Positions 1 through 12,687 of a DNA stretch of 64,000 bases are shown piece after piece. The position numbers and the translations under genes are program-made. Origin of the DNA: Photobacterium alginatilyticum. Its GTDB lineage: Bacteria > Pseudomonadota > Gammaproteobacteria > Enterobacterales > Vibrionaceae. Below the pieces are notes generated by a model. It was not told the DNA's origin. It saw only the letters and a program-made list of their open reading frames with translations, and searched no databases. Positions within the stretch are counted from its first letter, which is position 1, and every line of letters starts with the position of its first letter. The DNA is taken from contig NZ_RSEJ01000027.1 in NCBI RefSeq assembly GCF_009910675.1, positions 520-64,519 on the forward strand, given 5' to 3'.

Positions 1-228
1 CACACGCCATTCTTCAAAGGCTACCGTCCACAGTTCTACTTCCGTACAACTGACGTAACTGGTACTATCGAGCTACCAGAAGGCGTTGAAATGGTAATGC
101 CTGGTGACAACATTAAAATGGTTGTTACTCTAATCGCTCCTATCGCGATGGACGAAGGTCTACGCTTTGCGATCCGTGAAGGCGGTCGTACAGTAGGTGC
201 TGGTGTTGTTGCTAAGATCGTTGAATAA
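1..228 (+). CDS. tuf: Elongation factor Tu, C-terminal fragment
   Basis: The window opens inside this gene; about 75 C-terminal residues remain and end in TAA. They correspond to the third beta-barrel domain of EF-Tu, including the conserved stretches GYRPQFYFRTTDVTG and the terminal GRTVGAGVV. EF-Tu is the GTPase that delivers aminoacyl-tRNA to the ribosome. Its position just before secE-nusG matches the tufB locus of gamma-proteobacteria. The codon use is the strongly biased pattern of highly expressed genes. The 5' part, with the GTPase domain, lies outside the window. Confidence 0.97.
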   Translation, partial: HTPFFKGYRPQFYFRTTDVTGTIELPEGVEMVMPGDNIKMVVTLIAPIAMDEGLRFAIREGGRTVGAGVVAKIVE

Positions 229-249
229 TATTTGACGACAAGGCACCAA

Positions 250-275
250 AAAGGGCATCATTTGATGCCCTTTTT
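250..275 (+). terminator. Intrinsic terminator after tuf
   Basis: An 11-base-pair stem (250-260 with 263-273) with a very short loop is followed by a T run. It sits 21 bases after the tuf stop codon and separates tuf from secE-nusG. Confidence 0.85.
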
Positions 276-332
276 CTGCGTTCGATTTTTGGTCAGGTTG
301 TTTTTTGGTCAGGAACGTAGAGTAAAAGTTTA

Positions 333-360
333 TTGAGATGAAGTTTTTTCTATGTAATTA
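333..360 (+). promoter_or_regulatory. Candidate secE-nusG promoter
   Basis: TTGAGA at 333-338 and TAATTA at 355-360 are separated by 16 bases, in the spacer between the tuf terminator and secE. The -10 match is imperfect, so this is a guess supported mainly by position. The 229-444 spacer shows no tRNA gene, although some relatives carry tRNA-Trp here. Confidence 0.35.
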
Positions 361-444
361 AGGCGTTAGCGCTTTCCTTCATTTATGGCCTCGCACTTGC
401 GGGGTTATTTTCGTCTATATTGAGACTAGTTACAGGTTGGTTGT

Positions 445-822
445 ATGAAAGCGAATGCCGAAAACCAAAGCAGCTCTAGCAGTATGGATGGCCTAAAATG
501 GGTCGCTGTATTTGCTTTGCTAGCTGCCGCTGTGGTTGGTAATTACCTGTACAGTGATGTTTCTGTAGTGTTGCGCGCCTCGGCCGTTGTAGTTCTTGTA
601 GCTGCAGCTGGTGGTCTTGCCGCACTTACAGCAAAAGGTAAAACCGCGATTACGTTTGCCCGCGAATCGCGCATGGAAGTCCGCAAGGTAGTATGGCCTA
701 CTCGTCAGGAAGCTACGCAGACAACCTTTATCGTTTTAGCTGTCACTGTCATTATGGCGTTAGCCTTGTGGGGTATCGACGGCATCATGGTCCGTCTAGT
801 CCGCCTAGTTACCGGTGTGTGA
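445..822 (+). CDS. secE: Preprotein translocase subunit SecE
   Basis: This 125-residue inner-membrane protein is the SecE subunit that clamps the SecY channel in the SecYEG translocon. Hydrophobic segments lie near residues 17-35, 43-60 and 95-118, the three-helix topology of enterobacterial SecE. The conserved SecE core is visible as the amphipathic stretch ESRMEVRKVVWPTRQEA just before the last helix. nusG follows after 11 bases, so the two form the usual secE-nusG operon. Length is normal for the family. Confidence 0.97.
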   Translation: MKANAENQSSSSSMDGLKWVAVFALLAAAVVGNYLYSDVSVVLRASAVVVLVAAAGGLAALTAKGKTAITFARESRMEVRKVVWPTRQEATQTTFIVLAVTVIMALALWGIDGIMVRLVRLVTGV

Positions 823-833
823 GGTAAGAGTTC

Positions 834-1379
834 ATGAGCGAAGCTCCAAAAAAACGATGGTATGTAGTACAGGCCTTTTCAGGTTTTGAAGGTCGTGTAG
901 CGCAATCACTACGTGAGCATATCAAGATGCATAGCATGGAAGACTACTTTGATGAGGTACTTGTACCGACCGAGGAAGTAGTTGAGATGCGTGCAGGTCA
1001 GCGCCGTAAGAGTGAACGTAAGTTCTTTCCAGGCTATGTGCTTGTACAGATGGTGATGAACGATGAGACATGGCATCTGGTACGTAGTATCCCTCGTGTA
1101 ATGGGGTTCATCGGCGGCACTTCAGACCGTCCAGCTCCTATCTCTGATAAAGAGGCGGATGCCATTCTTAACCGTCTTCAGCAGGCAAGTGAATCACCAG
1201 TTCACAAAACTGTCTTTGAGCCGGGTGAAGTTGTACGTGTTACCGACGGGCCTTTTGCAGACTTTAACGGCGTTGTAGAAGAAGTTGACTACGACAAGAG
1301 CCGCGTGAAGGTTTCTGTATCGATCTTCGGCCGTGCAACACCGGTTGAGCTTGAGTTCGGTCAGGTTGAAAAAAGCTGA
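834..1379 (+). CDS. nusG: Transcription termination/antitermination factor NusG
   Basis: A 181-residue NusG. The N-terminal NGN domain (WYVVQAFSGFE at the start, FPGYVLVQM in the middle) binds the clamp of RNA polymerase. The C-terminal KOW domain (FEPGEVVRVTDGPFADFNG) binds Rho or ribosomal protein S10. It couples transcription elongation with translation and with Rho-dependent termination. A GAGG ribosome-binding site lies directly upstream, in the gap after secE. Length and motifs are ordinary. Confidence 0.98.
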   Translation: MSEAPKKRWYVVQAFSGFEGRVAQSLREHIKMHSMEDYFDEVLVPTEEVVEMRAGQRRKSERKFFPGYVLVQMVMNDETWHLVRSIPRVMGFIGGTSDRPAPISDKEADAILNRLQQASESPVHKTVFEPGEVVRVTDGPFADFNGVVEEVDYDKSRVKVSVSIFGRATPVELEFGQVEKS

Positions 1380-1400
1380 TCAATAATTAATCAGCTGTTA

Positions 1401-1429
1401 TTGTCAGGGGCGTGAAATTGGACTATAAT
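1401..1429 (+). promoter_or_regulatory. Promoter of rplK-rplA
   Basis: TTGTCA (1401-1406) and a perfect TATAAT (1424-1429) are separated by 17 bases, about 75 bases before rplK. A GC-rich stretch (TCGCGCCC) follows the -10 box, the discriminator type expected for a stringently controlled ribosomal protein promoter. Confidence 0.85.
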
Positions 1430-1504
1430 TTCGCGCCCTTTCGTTAGACGGGGAGTCTGTTCTTTTACGAATAGACGTTCGAACCCAAATTTAGGTATAT
1501 AGCA

Positions 1505-1933
1505 ATGGCTAAAAAAGTAGAAGCATACATCAAGCTGCAGGTTGCAGCTGGTGCAGCAAACCCTAGTCCACCGGTTGGTCCAGCTCTTGGTCAGCACGGT
1601 GTGAACATCATGGAATTCTGTAAAGCGTTCAACGCTAAGACTGACTCAATCGAGAAAGGTCTTCCAATTCCTGTTGTTATCACAGTATACAACGACCGTT
1701 CTTTCACGTTCGTTACTAAGACTCCACCTGCAGCAGTTCTTCTGAAGAAAGCAGCAGGCGTTAAGTCTGGTTCTGGCCGTCCTAACACTGAGAAAGTTGG
1801 TACTGTTACTGACGCTCAGGTTCAGGAAATCGCTGAAACTAAAGCGGCTGATATGACTGGTGCTGACATCGAAGCTATGAAGCGTTCGATTGCTGGTACT
1901 GCTCGTTCAATGGGCCTAGTGGTAGAGGGTTAA
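1505..1933 (+). CDS. rplK: 50S ribosomal protein L11
   Basis: A 142-residue L11 of standard length. The N-terminal domain carries the proline-rich NPSPPVGPALGQHG motif, and the C-terminal domain binds the GTPase-associated region of 23S rRNA. L11 is the substrate of the methyltransferase PrmA, encoded at about 27 kb in this window, and is needed for RelA activation on stalled ribosomes. rplA starts 4 bases downstream, with its ribosome-binding site inside the end of rplK, so the two are translationally linked. Confidence 0.98.
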   Translation: MAKKVEAYIKLQVAAGAANPSPPVGPALGQHGVNIMEFCKAFNAKTDSIEKGLPIPVVITVYNDRSFTFVTKTPPAAVLLKKAAGVKSGSGRPNTEKVGTVTDAQVQEIAETKAADMTGADIEAMKRSIAGTARSMGLVVEG

Positions 1934-1937
1934 GACA

Positions 1938-2642
1938 ATGGCAAAACTGACTAAACGCATGCGCGTTATCCGTGACAAAGTTGACGTAACTAAAGAGTAC
2001 GAAATCAACGAAGCTGTTGCTCTTCTTAAAGAACTAGCTACTGCTAAATTTACTGAAAGTGTTGACGTTGCTGTTAACCTTGGCATCGATGCACGTAAAT
2101 CTGACCAGAACGTTCGTGGCGCAACTGTGCTACCACACGGTACTGGTCGTGATATCCGTGTTGCTGTGTTCACTCAAGGTGCAAACGCAGAAGCTGCTAA
2201 AGAAGCAGGCGCTGACCTAGTAGGTATGGAAGAGCTTGCTGACCAGGTTAAGAAAGGCGTGATGGACTTTGACGTTGTTATCGCATCTCCAGATGCAATG
2301 CGCGTTGTAGGCCAGCTTGGTACTATTCTTGGTCCACGCGGTCTGATGCCAAACCCTAAAGTTGGTACTGTAACTCCTAACGTTGCTGAAGCAGTTAAGA
2401 ATGCTAAAGCGGGTCAGGTTCGTTACCGTAACGACAAGAACGGCATCATCCACACTACTATCGGTAAAGTGGATTTTGACGCAGCAAACCTTAAAGAGAA
2501 CCTAGAAGCACTTCTAGTTGCTCTGAAGAAAGCTAAGCCTTCTTCTGCTAAAGGTACTTTCATCAAGAAAGTTAGCATCTCCACCACTATGGGTGCAGGT
2601 GTAGCGCTAGACCAGAACTCTCTGGAAACTAACGCACAATAA
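1938..2642 (+). CDS. rplA: 50S ribosomal protein L1
   Basis: A 234-residue L1 of normal length, forming the L1 stalk that handles deacylated tRNA at the E site. The signature LGPRGLMPNPKVGTVT is present in the middle. In enterobacteria L1 also represses its own operon by binding a leader site upstream of rplK; the same is likely here, but I did not identify the site. Codon use is strongly biased, as expected for high expression. Confidence 0.98.
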   Translation: MAKLTKRMRVIRDKVDVTKEYEINEAVALLKELATAKFTESVDVAVNLGIDARKSDQNVRGATVLPHGTGRDIRVAVFTQGANAEAAKEAGADLVGMEELADQVKKGVMDFDVVIASPDAMRVVGQLGTILGPRGLMPNPKVGTVTPNVAEAVKNAKAGQVRYRNDKNGIIHTTIGKVDFDAANLKENLEALLVALKKAKPSSAKGTFIKKVSISTTMGAGVALDQNSLETNAQ

Positions 2643-2643
2643 T

Positions 2644-2671
2644 TTGCAGAACTGCCAGGTTAGTGTATAAT
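2644..2671 (+). promoter_or_regulatory. Promoter of rplJL-rpoBC
   Basis: TTGCAG (2644-2649) and a perfect TATAAT (2666-2671), 16 bases apart, lie immediately after the rplA stop codon. This matches the position of the well-known L10 promoter that drives rplJ, rplL, rpoB and rpoC. Confidence 0.75.
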
Positions 2672-2679
2672 CTGGCGTT

Positions 2680-2891
2680 CACAAATTCATGGCTGAGGCT
2701 AATTGCTTGTAAATTAGCCTTCGTCCAAGACCGTAGGCGTTCTTAGGAACTTAATACTACCTACGTAGACGGTGCCAGAACATGATTGATGTAAATCTGT
2801 CTTGGATCTGCGCCGTAAAGACTCTCCTGTCATACTGGCAGTGAGTGGTGTAATGACTGGGGTAACCCAGCTAAATCCAGGAGCTAATCCA
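2680..2891 (+). promoter_or_regulatory. Long untranslated leader of rplJ (L10 leader)
   Basis: Roughly 210 bases separate the promoter from the rplJ start. In gamma-proteobacteria this leader folds into the structure bound by the L10-L7/L12 complex to repress its own translation. Complementary segments are visible around 2729-2737 and 2760-2773. A longer in-frame reading from 2802 exists, but its extra N-terminus is unlike L10 and is best read as leader RNA. The regulatory role is by analogy. Confidence 0.6.
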
Positions 2892-3386
2892 ATGGCATTA
2901 AATCTTCAAGACAAAAAAGCAATTGTTGCTGAAGTCAACGAAGCTGCCAATGGTGCCCTGTCTGCAGTTGTTGCTGACTCTCGTGGCGTTGCAGTTGATG
3001 CGATGACTTCTCTACGTAAACAAGCTCGTGAAAACGGCGTTTACCTGAAAGTTGTTCGTAACACACTAGCACGCCGTGCAGTTGAAGGTACTGACTTCGA
3101 GTGTCTACAAGATACTTTTGTTGGTCCTACACTGATCGGTTTCTCTAATGAGCACCCAGGTGCTGCAGCGCGTCTTTTCAAAGACTTCGCTAAAGAGAAC
3201 AAAGATTTCGAGATCAAAGCAGCCGCATTCGAAGGCGCTGTTGCTGACGCAGAAATTCTTGCGACACTACCAACTTACGACGAAGCGATTGCACGCCTAA
3301 TGATGTGCATGAAAGAAGCTTCAGCTGGCAAGCTGGTACGTACTATCGCAGCTCTACGCGATCAGAAAGAAGAAGCAGCGGCTTAA
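2892..3386 (+). CDS. rplJ: 50S ribosomal protein L10
   Basis: The start at 2892 gives MALNLQDKKAIVAEV, the usual L10 N-terminus, and a 164-residue protein of normal length. An AGGAG ribosome-binding site precedes it. L10 anchors the L7/L12 dimers of the ribosomal stalk through its C-terminal helix and is the operon's translational repressor. rplL follows after 60 bases. An upstream in-frame start at 2802 was rejected because it extends into the regulatory leader. Confidence 0.97.
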   Translation: MALNLQDKKAIVAEVNEAANGALSAVVADSRGVAVDAMTSLRKQARENGVYLKVVRNTLARRAVEGTDFECLQDTFVGPTLIGFSNEHPGAAARLFKDFAKENKDFEIKAAAFEGAVADAEILATLPTYDEAIARLMMCMKEASAGKLVRTIAALRDQKEEAAA

Positions 3387-3446
3387 TTGCCCTGGTTTCT
3401 CACTGGTTGCTATTTAAACTAATTGTTGATTTCAAAGAGAATTGTT

Positions 3447-3815
3447 ATGTCTATCACTAACGAGCAAATCCTAGACGCAGTTGCAGAAATGTCTGTAATG
3501 CAAGTTGTTGAGCTTATCGAAGCTATGGAAGAAAAATTCGGTGTTTCTGCTGCAGCTGCAGTAGTAGCAGGCGGCGCAGCAGGCGGTGAAGCTGCTGAAG
3601 AGCAAACTGAATTTGACGTAATCCTAACTTCTGCTGGTTCTCAGAAAGTTCAGGTTATCAAAGCAGTACGCGGCGCAACTGGCCTAGGTCTGAAAGAAGC
3701 TAAAGGTCTTGTAGACGGCGCTCCAGCACCTCTGAAAGAAGGTGTTGACAAAGCTGAAGCTGAAGCTCTTAAAGCTCAGCTAGAAGAAGCTGGTGCTTCT
3801 GTTGAAATTAAGTAA
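3447..3815 (+). CDS. rplL: 50S ribosomal protein L7/L12
   Basis: A 122-residue protein beginning MSITNEQILDAVAEMSVMQV. The N-terminal dimerisation domain is followed by an Ala/Gly-rich hinge (about residues 37-50) and the C-terminal domain with GLGLKEAKGLVDGAP, which recruits translation GTPases. The start at 3447 is preferred over an in-frame one at 3423 because it matches the family N-terminus. The downstream hairpin at 3850 reduces read-through into rpoB, which explains the excess of L12 over RNA polymerase subunits in relatives. Confidence 0.98.
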   Translation: MSITNEQILDAVAEMSVMQVVELIEAMEEKFGVSAAAAVVAGGAAGGEAAEEQTEFDVILTSAGSQKVQVIKAVRGATGLGLKEAKGLVDGAPAPLKEGVDKAEAEALKAQLEEAGASVEIK

Positions 3816-3849
3816 TTATTACTTAATTTCTTAGCCTGAAAAGGCTAAT

Positions 3850-3879
3850 GGCTGGTGGCTAATTGCCACCGGCCTTTTT
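3850..3879 (+). terminator. rplL-rpoB attenuator
   Basis: A 10-base-pair GC-rich stem (3850-3859 with 3865-3874, one G-T wobble) and 5-base loop are followed by five T residues. It sits between rplL and rpoB, where gamma-proteobacteria have a partial terminator that sets the ratio of ribosomal proteins to RNA polymerase. Confidence 0.85.
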
Positions 3880-4036
3880 GCGCTGTAGGGTAGTGGTGTT
3901 TTTCACATTGTTTTGCAACCACTAACTGTGCAAAAAACAGCTCTTTTTTGAAGCTGTTCCTACAATAAACAGTGTTATTAGTCACTGCTCCTCGTTTTGA
4001 GCAGTTTGGATCACTTATCAGCGATCTGAGGAACCT

Positions 4037-7000
4037 ATGGTTTACTCTTATACCGAGAAAAAGCGTATCCGTAAGGATTTTGGTAAGCGTCCACAAGTGT
4101 TGGACATACCATACTTGCTGTCGATCCAGCTTGAGTCTTTTAAAAAGTTCATCGAGCAGGATCCGGAAGGGCACTACGGATTAGAAGCTGCCTTTCGTTC
4201 TGTTTTTCCGATTCAGAGCTATAACGGCAATTCCGAGCTGCAATACGTTAGCTATCGTCTCGGTGAGCCGGTCTTCGATGTTAAAGAATGTCAGATTCGT
4301 GGCGTAACATACTCTGCACCGTTGCGTGTAAAGCTACGTCTTGTCATGTATGACAAAGATGCGCCAGCTGGCACCGTAAAAGACATCAAAGAACAAGAAG
4401 TTTACATGGGCGAGATTCCGCTCATGACTGATAACGGTACATTCGTTATTAACGGTACCGAGAGGGTTATCGTATCCCAGCTGCACCGTAGCCCGGGTGT
4501 CTTCTTCGACAGCGATAAGGGTAAAACCCACTCCTCAGGTAAAGTGCTTTATAATGCACGCGTAATCCCATACCGTGGTTCATGGTTGGATTTCGAATTT
4601 GATCCTAAGGATAACGTATTCGTACGTATCGACCGTCGTCGTAAGCTTCCAGCTTCAATTATTCTTCGTGCGCTAGGTTACACAACTGAGCAAATCCTTG
4701 ACATGTTCTTCGAAAAAGTAAACTTCGAAGTTCAAGGAAAGTCTCTGGTTATGGAACTTGTGCCTGACCGTCTGCGTGGCGAAACTGCAAGCTTCAACAT
4801 CGAAGCGAACGGTAAGCTATATGTAGAGCAGGGCCGCCGAATCACAGCCCGTCACATTCGCCAGCTTGGCAAAGACGGTGTTGACCATATTGAAGTGCCT
4901 GTTGAATACATCGTGGGTAAAATCGCATCACGTGATTACGTGAACGAGGAAACCGGCGAGCTAATCGCAGCAGCTAACCAAGAACTAAGCCTAGAGACTC
5001 TGGCTCTGCTTTCACAAGCAGGTCACAAGTCACTGGAAGTTCTGTTCACCAATGATCTGGATTACGGTCCGTACATGTCTGACACTATCCGTGTCGACAG
5101 CACGACTGACCGCCTGAGTGCGCTAGTAGAAATCTACCGCATGATGCGTCCTGGTGAGCCGCCAACACGTGAAGCAGCAGAGCAGCTATTCGAAAGCCTG
5201 TTCTTCTCAGAAGATCGTTACGATCTATCTGCTGTTGGTCGTATGAAGTTCAACAGCTCTCTTCTACGTGACGAGACAACGGGTGCGGGTACCCTTGATC
5301 ACTCTGACATCATTGACGTGATGCGCAAACTGATCGACATCCGTAACGGCCGTGGTGAAGTTGATGATATCGACCACCTTGGTAACCGTCGTATTCGTTC
5401 TGTTGGCGAAATGGCTGAAAACCAGTTCCGTGTTGGTCTAGTTCGTGTTGAGCGTGCAGTTAAGGAACGTCTAAGCCTAGGCGATCTTGATGCTGTGATG
5501 CCTCAGGATCTAATCAATGCGAAGCCAATTTCTGCGGCAGTGAAAGAGTTCTTTGGCTCTTCTCAGCTGTCTCAGTTTATGGACCAGAACAACCCACTGT
5601 CAGAAGTTACTCACAAACGTCGTATTTCGGCGCTTGGTCCAGGTGGTCTGACTCGTGAGCGTGCTGGCTTTGAAGTTCGAGATGTTCACGCGACCCACTA
5701 CGGTCGTCTATGTCCTATCGAAACGCCAGAAGGTCCAAACATCGGTCTGATCAACTCACTGTCGGCATTCGCCCAGTGTAATGCTTACGGTTTCTTGGAA
5801 ACTCCATACCGTAAAGTAATCGACGGCAAGGTAACCGAAGAAATCGACTTCCTGTCTGCGATTGAAGAAGGCCAGTATGTTATCGCTCAGGCGAACGCCG
5901 CGCTTAATGAAGACGGCTCTTTCGCTGACGAACTGATCACTGCACGTCAGAAAGGTGAATCAGGACTGCACCCACGCGACCATGTTCAGTACATGGACGT
6001 TGCAACCAACCAGGTTGTATCGGTGGCGGCATCTCTGATCCCGTTCCTAGAGCACGATGATGCGAACCGTGCCCTTATGGGTGCGAACATGCAGCGTCAG
6101 GCTGTTCCGACACTGCGCGCTGATAAGCCGCTAGTTGGTACAGGTATCGAGCGTAACGTAGCCGTTGACTCCGGTGTAACTGCCGTTGCCAAACGTGGCG
6201 GACAAGTACAGTCAGTAGATGCATCTCGTATCGTTATCAAAGTTAACGAAGACGAGCTGGTACCAGGCGAAGCGGGTATCGATATCTACAACCTGACTAA
6301 GTACACCCGTTCTAACCAGAACACATGTATCAACCAGCGTCCGACTGTGATGCCGGGTGAGCCTGTGGCTCGTGGCGATGTGCTTGCTGATGGTCCTTCA
6401 ACCGACCTGGGTGAGCTAGCGCTTGGTCAGAACATGCGTATCGCGTTCATGCCTTGGAACGGTTACAACTTCGAGGATTCCATCCTAGTTTCTGAGCGTG
6501 TTGTACAGGAAGATCGCCTGACAACTATCCACATCCAAGAGCTATCTTGTGTGGCGCGTGATACTAAGCTGGGTGCTGAAGAAATCACTGCTGATATCCC
6601 TAACGTGGGTGAAGCGGCGCTTTCTAAGCTGGATGAATCAGGTATCGTTTACATTGGTGCTGAAGTGAAGGGTGGCGACATCCTGGTTGGTAAAGTGACG
6701 CCTAAGGGCGAAACTCAGCTAACACCTGAAGAGAAGCTACTACGTGCTATCTTCGGCGAAAAAGCATCTGATGTGAAAGACTCTTCACTACGTGTACCGA
6801 ACTCTGTATCTGGTACGATCATCGACGTTCAGGTATTTACCCGCGATGGCGTAGAAAAAGACAAGCGTGCGCTTGAAATTGAAGAGATGCAGCTGAAAGA
6901 AGCGAAGAAAGATATCACGGAAGAATTCCAGATCCTTGAGGGTGGTCTTCTTGCACGTGTTCGTACGCTTCTGCTTTCTGCCGGTTACAGTGAAGACAAG

Positions 7001-8062
7001 ATTGCTTCAATGGACCGCGAGAGACTGTTTGCACAGACACTTGATGACGAAGCACAGCAAAACCAGCTGGAGCAGCTTGCAGAGCAGTATGATGAACTGA
7101 AAGCTGAGTTCGATAAGAAGTTTGAAACCAAGCGTCGTAAGATCACACAGGGTGATGACCTAGCGCCGGGCGTACTTAAGATTGTTAAAGTATACCTAGC
7201 CGTTAAGCGTCGTATCCAGCCTGGTGATAAGATGGCGGGTCGTCACGGTAACAAGGGTGTAATCTCTAAGATCAACCCTGTTGAAGACATGCCGTACGAT
7301 GAGAAAGGTCAGACAGTCGATATCGTACTGAACCCACTGGGTGTACCATCTCGTATGAACATCGGTCAGATCCTCGAGACTCACCTGGGTCTTGCAGCGA
7401 AAGGTATCGGTGACAAGATCAACGAGATGCTGAAGCAGCAGCAAGAACTTCACAAGTTCCGTGAGTTCCTGCAGAAGGTCTACGATCTGGGCGATACGCG
7501 CCAGAAAGTGGATATCGCTGCACTTTCTGACGACGAAGTACGTACGTTGATTAAGAACCTACGTAATGGTCTACCGATTGCAACGCCTGTATTTGATGGT
7601 GCGCCTGAAGCATCAATCAAAGAGCTGTTGAAACTGGGTGATCTGCCTGAGTCTGGTCAGCTGAAACTGTTTGACGGTCGTACCGGTGACATGTTTGAGC
7701 GTCCTGTAACCGTTGGTTACATGTACATGCTGAAACTGAACCACTTGGTTGATGACAAGATGCATGCCCGTTCTACCGGTTCTTATAGCCTTGTTACTCA
7801 GCAGCCGCTGGGTGGTAAAGCACAGTTCGGTGGTCAGCGTTTCGGTGAGATGGAAGTATGGGCGCTGGAAGCATACGGCGCAGCTTACACTCTACAGGAA
7901 ATGCTAACTGTTAAGTCGGATGACGTTAACGGCCGTACGAAGATGTATAAGAACATCGTCGATGGCGACCATCGTATGGAACCTGGTATGCCGGAATCCT
8001 TCAACGTATTGTTGAAAGAAATCCGCTCGTTGGGTATCAACATCGAGCTGGAAGACGAATAA
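4037..8062 (+). CDS. rpoB: DNA-directed RNA polymerase subunit beta
   Basis: The 1341-residue beta subunit begins MVYSYTEKKRIRKDFGKRP with a GAGGA ribosome-binding site just before it. The rifampicin pocket is intact and wild type in appearance: SSQLSQFMDQNNPLSEVTHK followed by RRISALGPGGL, with the Gln, Asp, His, Arg and Ser residues commonly altered in resistant mutants all in the sensitive state. KMAGRHGNKGV and the C-terminal EMEVWALEAYGA segment, which contacts beta prime, are present. rpoC follows 101 bases later. Confidence 0.99.
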   Translation: MVYSYTEKKRIRKDFGKRPQVLDIPYLLSIQLESFKKFIEQDPEGHYGLEAAFRSVFPIQSYNGNSELQYVSYRLGEPVFDVKECQIRGVTYSAPLRVKLRLVMYDKDAPAGTVKDIKEQEVYMGEIPLMTDNGTFVINGTERVIVSQLHRSPGVFFDSDKGKTHSSGKVLYNARVIPYRGSWLDFEFDPKDNVFVRIDRRRKLPASIILRALGYTTEQILDMFFEKVNFEVQGKSLVMELVPDRLRGETASFNIEANGKLYVEQGRRITARHIRQLGKDGVDHIEVPVEYIVGKIASRDYVNEETGELIAAANQELSLETLALLSQAGHKSLEVLFTNDLDYGPYMSDTIRVDSTTDRLSALVEIYRMMRPGEPPTREAAEQLFESLFFSEDRYDLSAVGRMKFNSSLLRDETTGAGTLDHSDIIDVMRKLIDIRNGRGEVDDIDHLGNRRIRSVGEMAENQFRVGLVRVERAVKERLSLGDLDAVMPQDLINAKPISAAVKEFFGSSQLSQFMDQNNPLSEVTHKRRISALGPGGLTRERAGFEVRDVHATHYGRLCPIETPEGPNIGLINSLSAFAQCNAYGFLETPYRKVIDGKVTEEIDFLSAIEEGQYVIAQANAALNEDGSFADELITARQKGESGLHPRDHVQYMDVATNQVVSVAASLIPFLEHDDANRALMGANMQRQAVPTLRADKPLVGTGIERNVAVDSGVTAVAKRGGQVQSVDASRIVIKVNEDELVPGEAGIDIYNLTKYTRSNQNTCINQRPTVMPGEPVARGDVLADGPSTDLGELALGQNMRIAFMPWNGYNFEDSILVSERVVQEDRLTTIHIQELSCVARDTKLGAEEITADIPNVGEAALSKLDESGIVYIGAEVKGGDILVGKVTPKGETQLTPEEKLLRAIFGEKASDVKDSSLRVPNSVSGTIIDVQVFTRDGVEKDKRALEIEEMQLKEAKKDITEEFQILEGGLLARVRTLLLSAGYSEDKIASMDRERLFAQTLDDEAQQNQLEQLAEQYDELKAEFDKKFETKRRKITQGDDLAPGVLKIVKVYLAVKRRIQPGDKMAGRHGNKGVISKINPVEDMPYDEKGQTVDIVLNPLGVPSRMNIGQILETHLGLAAKGIGDKINEMLKQQQELHKFREFLQKVYDLGDTRQKVDIAALSDDEVRTLIKNLRNGLPIATPVFDGAPEASIKELLKLGDLPESGQLKLFDGRTGDMFERPVTVGYMYMLKLNHLVDDKMHARSTGSYSLVTQQPLGGKAQFGGQRFGEMEVWALEAYGAAYTLQEMLTVKSDDVNGRTKMYKNIVDGDHRMEPGMPESFNVLLKEIRSLGINIELEDE

Positions 8063-8110
8063 GCCTAGGCTAGTTACCTATACTTATTTAGTTACTCCGG
8101 TATAAATATG

Positions 8111-8134
8111 AAGGCGCCAGTAGACTGGCGCCTT
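8111..8134 (+). repeat. Hairpin between rpoB and rpoC
   Basis: A perfect 10-base-pair inverted repeat (8111-8120 with 8125-8134) and 4-base loop lie in the 101-base gap. Only three T residues follow, so it looks more like an RNA stability or processing structure than a full terminator. Confidence 0.7.
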
Positions 8135-8144
8135 TATGGGTCAA

Positions 8145-8157
8145 CTCCTCACAGGAG
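8145..8157 (+). promoter_or_regulatory. rpoC ribosome-binding site inside a mini-hairpin
   Basis: AGGAG at 8153-8157 is the rpoC Shine-Dalgarno sequence. Three bases upstream stands its exact complement CTCCT (8145-8149), so a 5-base-pair hairpin could mask the site. Confidence 0.6.
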
Positions 8158-8163
8158 CCGAAT

Positions 8164-12381
<4,218 letters not shown>

Positions 12382-12408
12382 TAGGTTTCGTCTCTTGAGC
12401 TAAGCAAT

Positions 12409-12436
12409 AAAAAGGCACCCAATAGGGTGCCTTTTT
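12409..12436 (+). terminator. Intrinsic terminator after rpoC
   Basis: A stem of about 12 base pairs (12409-12420 with 12425-12436), loop AATA and a T run end the rpoBC operon. The A run on the 5' side could make it work in both directions. Confidence 0.9.
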
Positions 12437-12490
12437 GTTTATGGGGCTAAGTTGCTTGAGATAAGTTGATAAGAGCCGCTATGTTATTGA

Positions 12491-12525
12491 TATAAAAATC
12501 CCCAGTGTCAGCGAACACTGGGGAT
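12491..12525 (-). terminator. Intrinsic terminator for rsd
   Basis: An 11-base-pair perfect stem (12498-12508 with 12515-12525) and 6-base loop are followed on the - strand by a run of five T residues. It lies about 160 bases beyond the rsd stop codon. The rest of the 12437-12687 spacer shows no gene I can support. Confidence 0.8.
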
Positions 12526-12687
12526 AGCAAGAGTTTCAGGGCAAGTGAGCGTGCAGGTGACTAGGGCATAGACACTCATAAACACGCATAGGCCGAAGAG
12601 AGCAGTGGGCGAGACAGCGAGAATTAACCGGACTGAACAGGCATCGTTGCTGTACTGGTCATTTCTGCGCTCATGCCTAGTGGGGCT

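Noticed and set aside
229..444. Possible tRNA-Trp gene between tuf and secE
   Set aside because: Some relatives carry a tRNA here, but no cloverleaf or T-loop GTTCGA-type sequence is visible in this spacer.
2802..2891. Extended N-terminus for L10
   Set aside because: The extra 30 residues are unlike L10 and lie in the regulatory leader; the start at 2892 matches the family.
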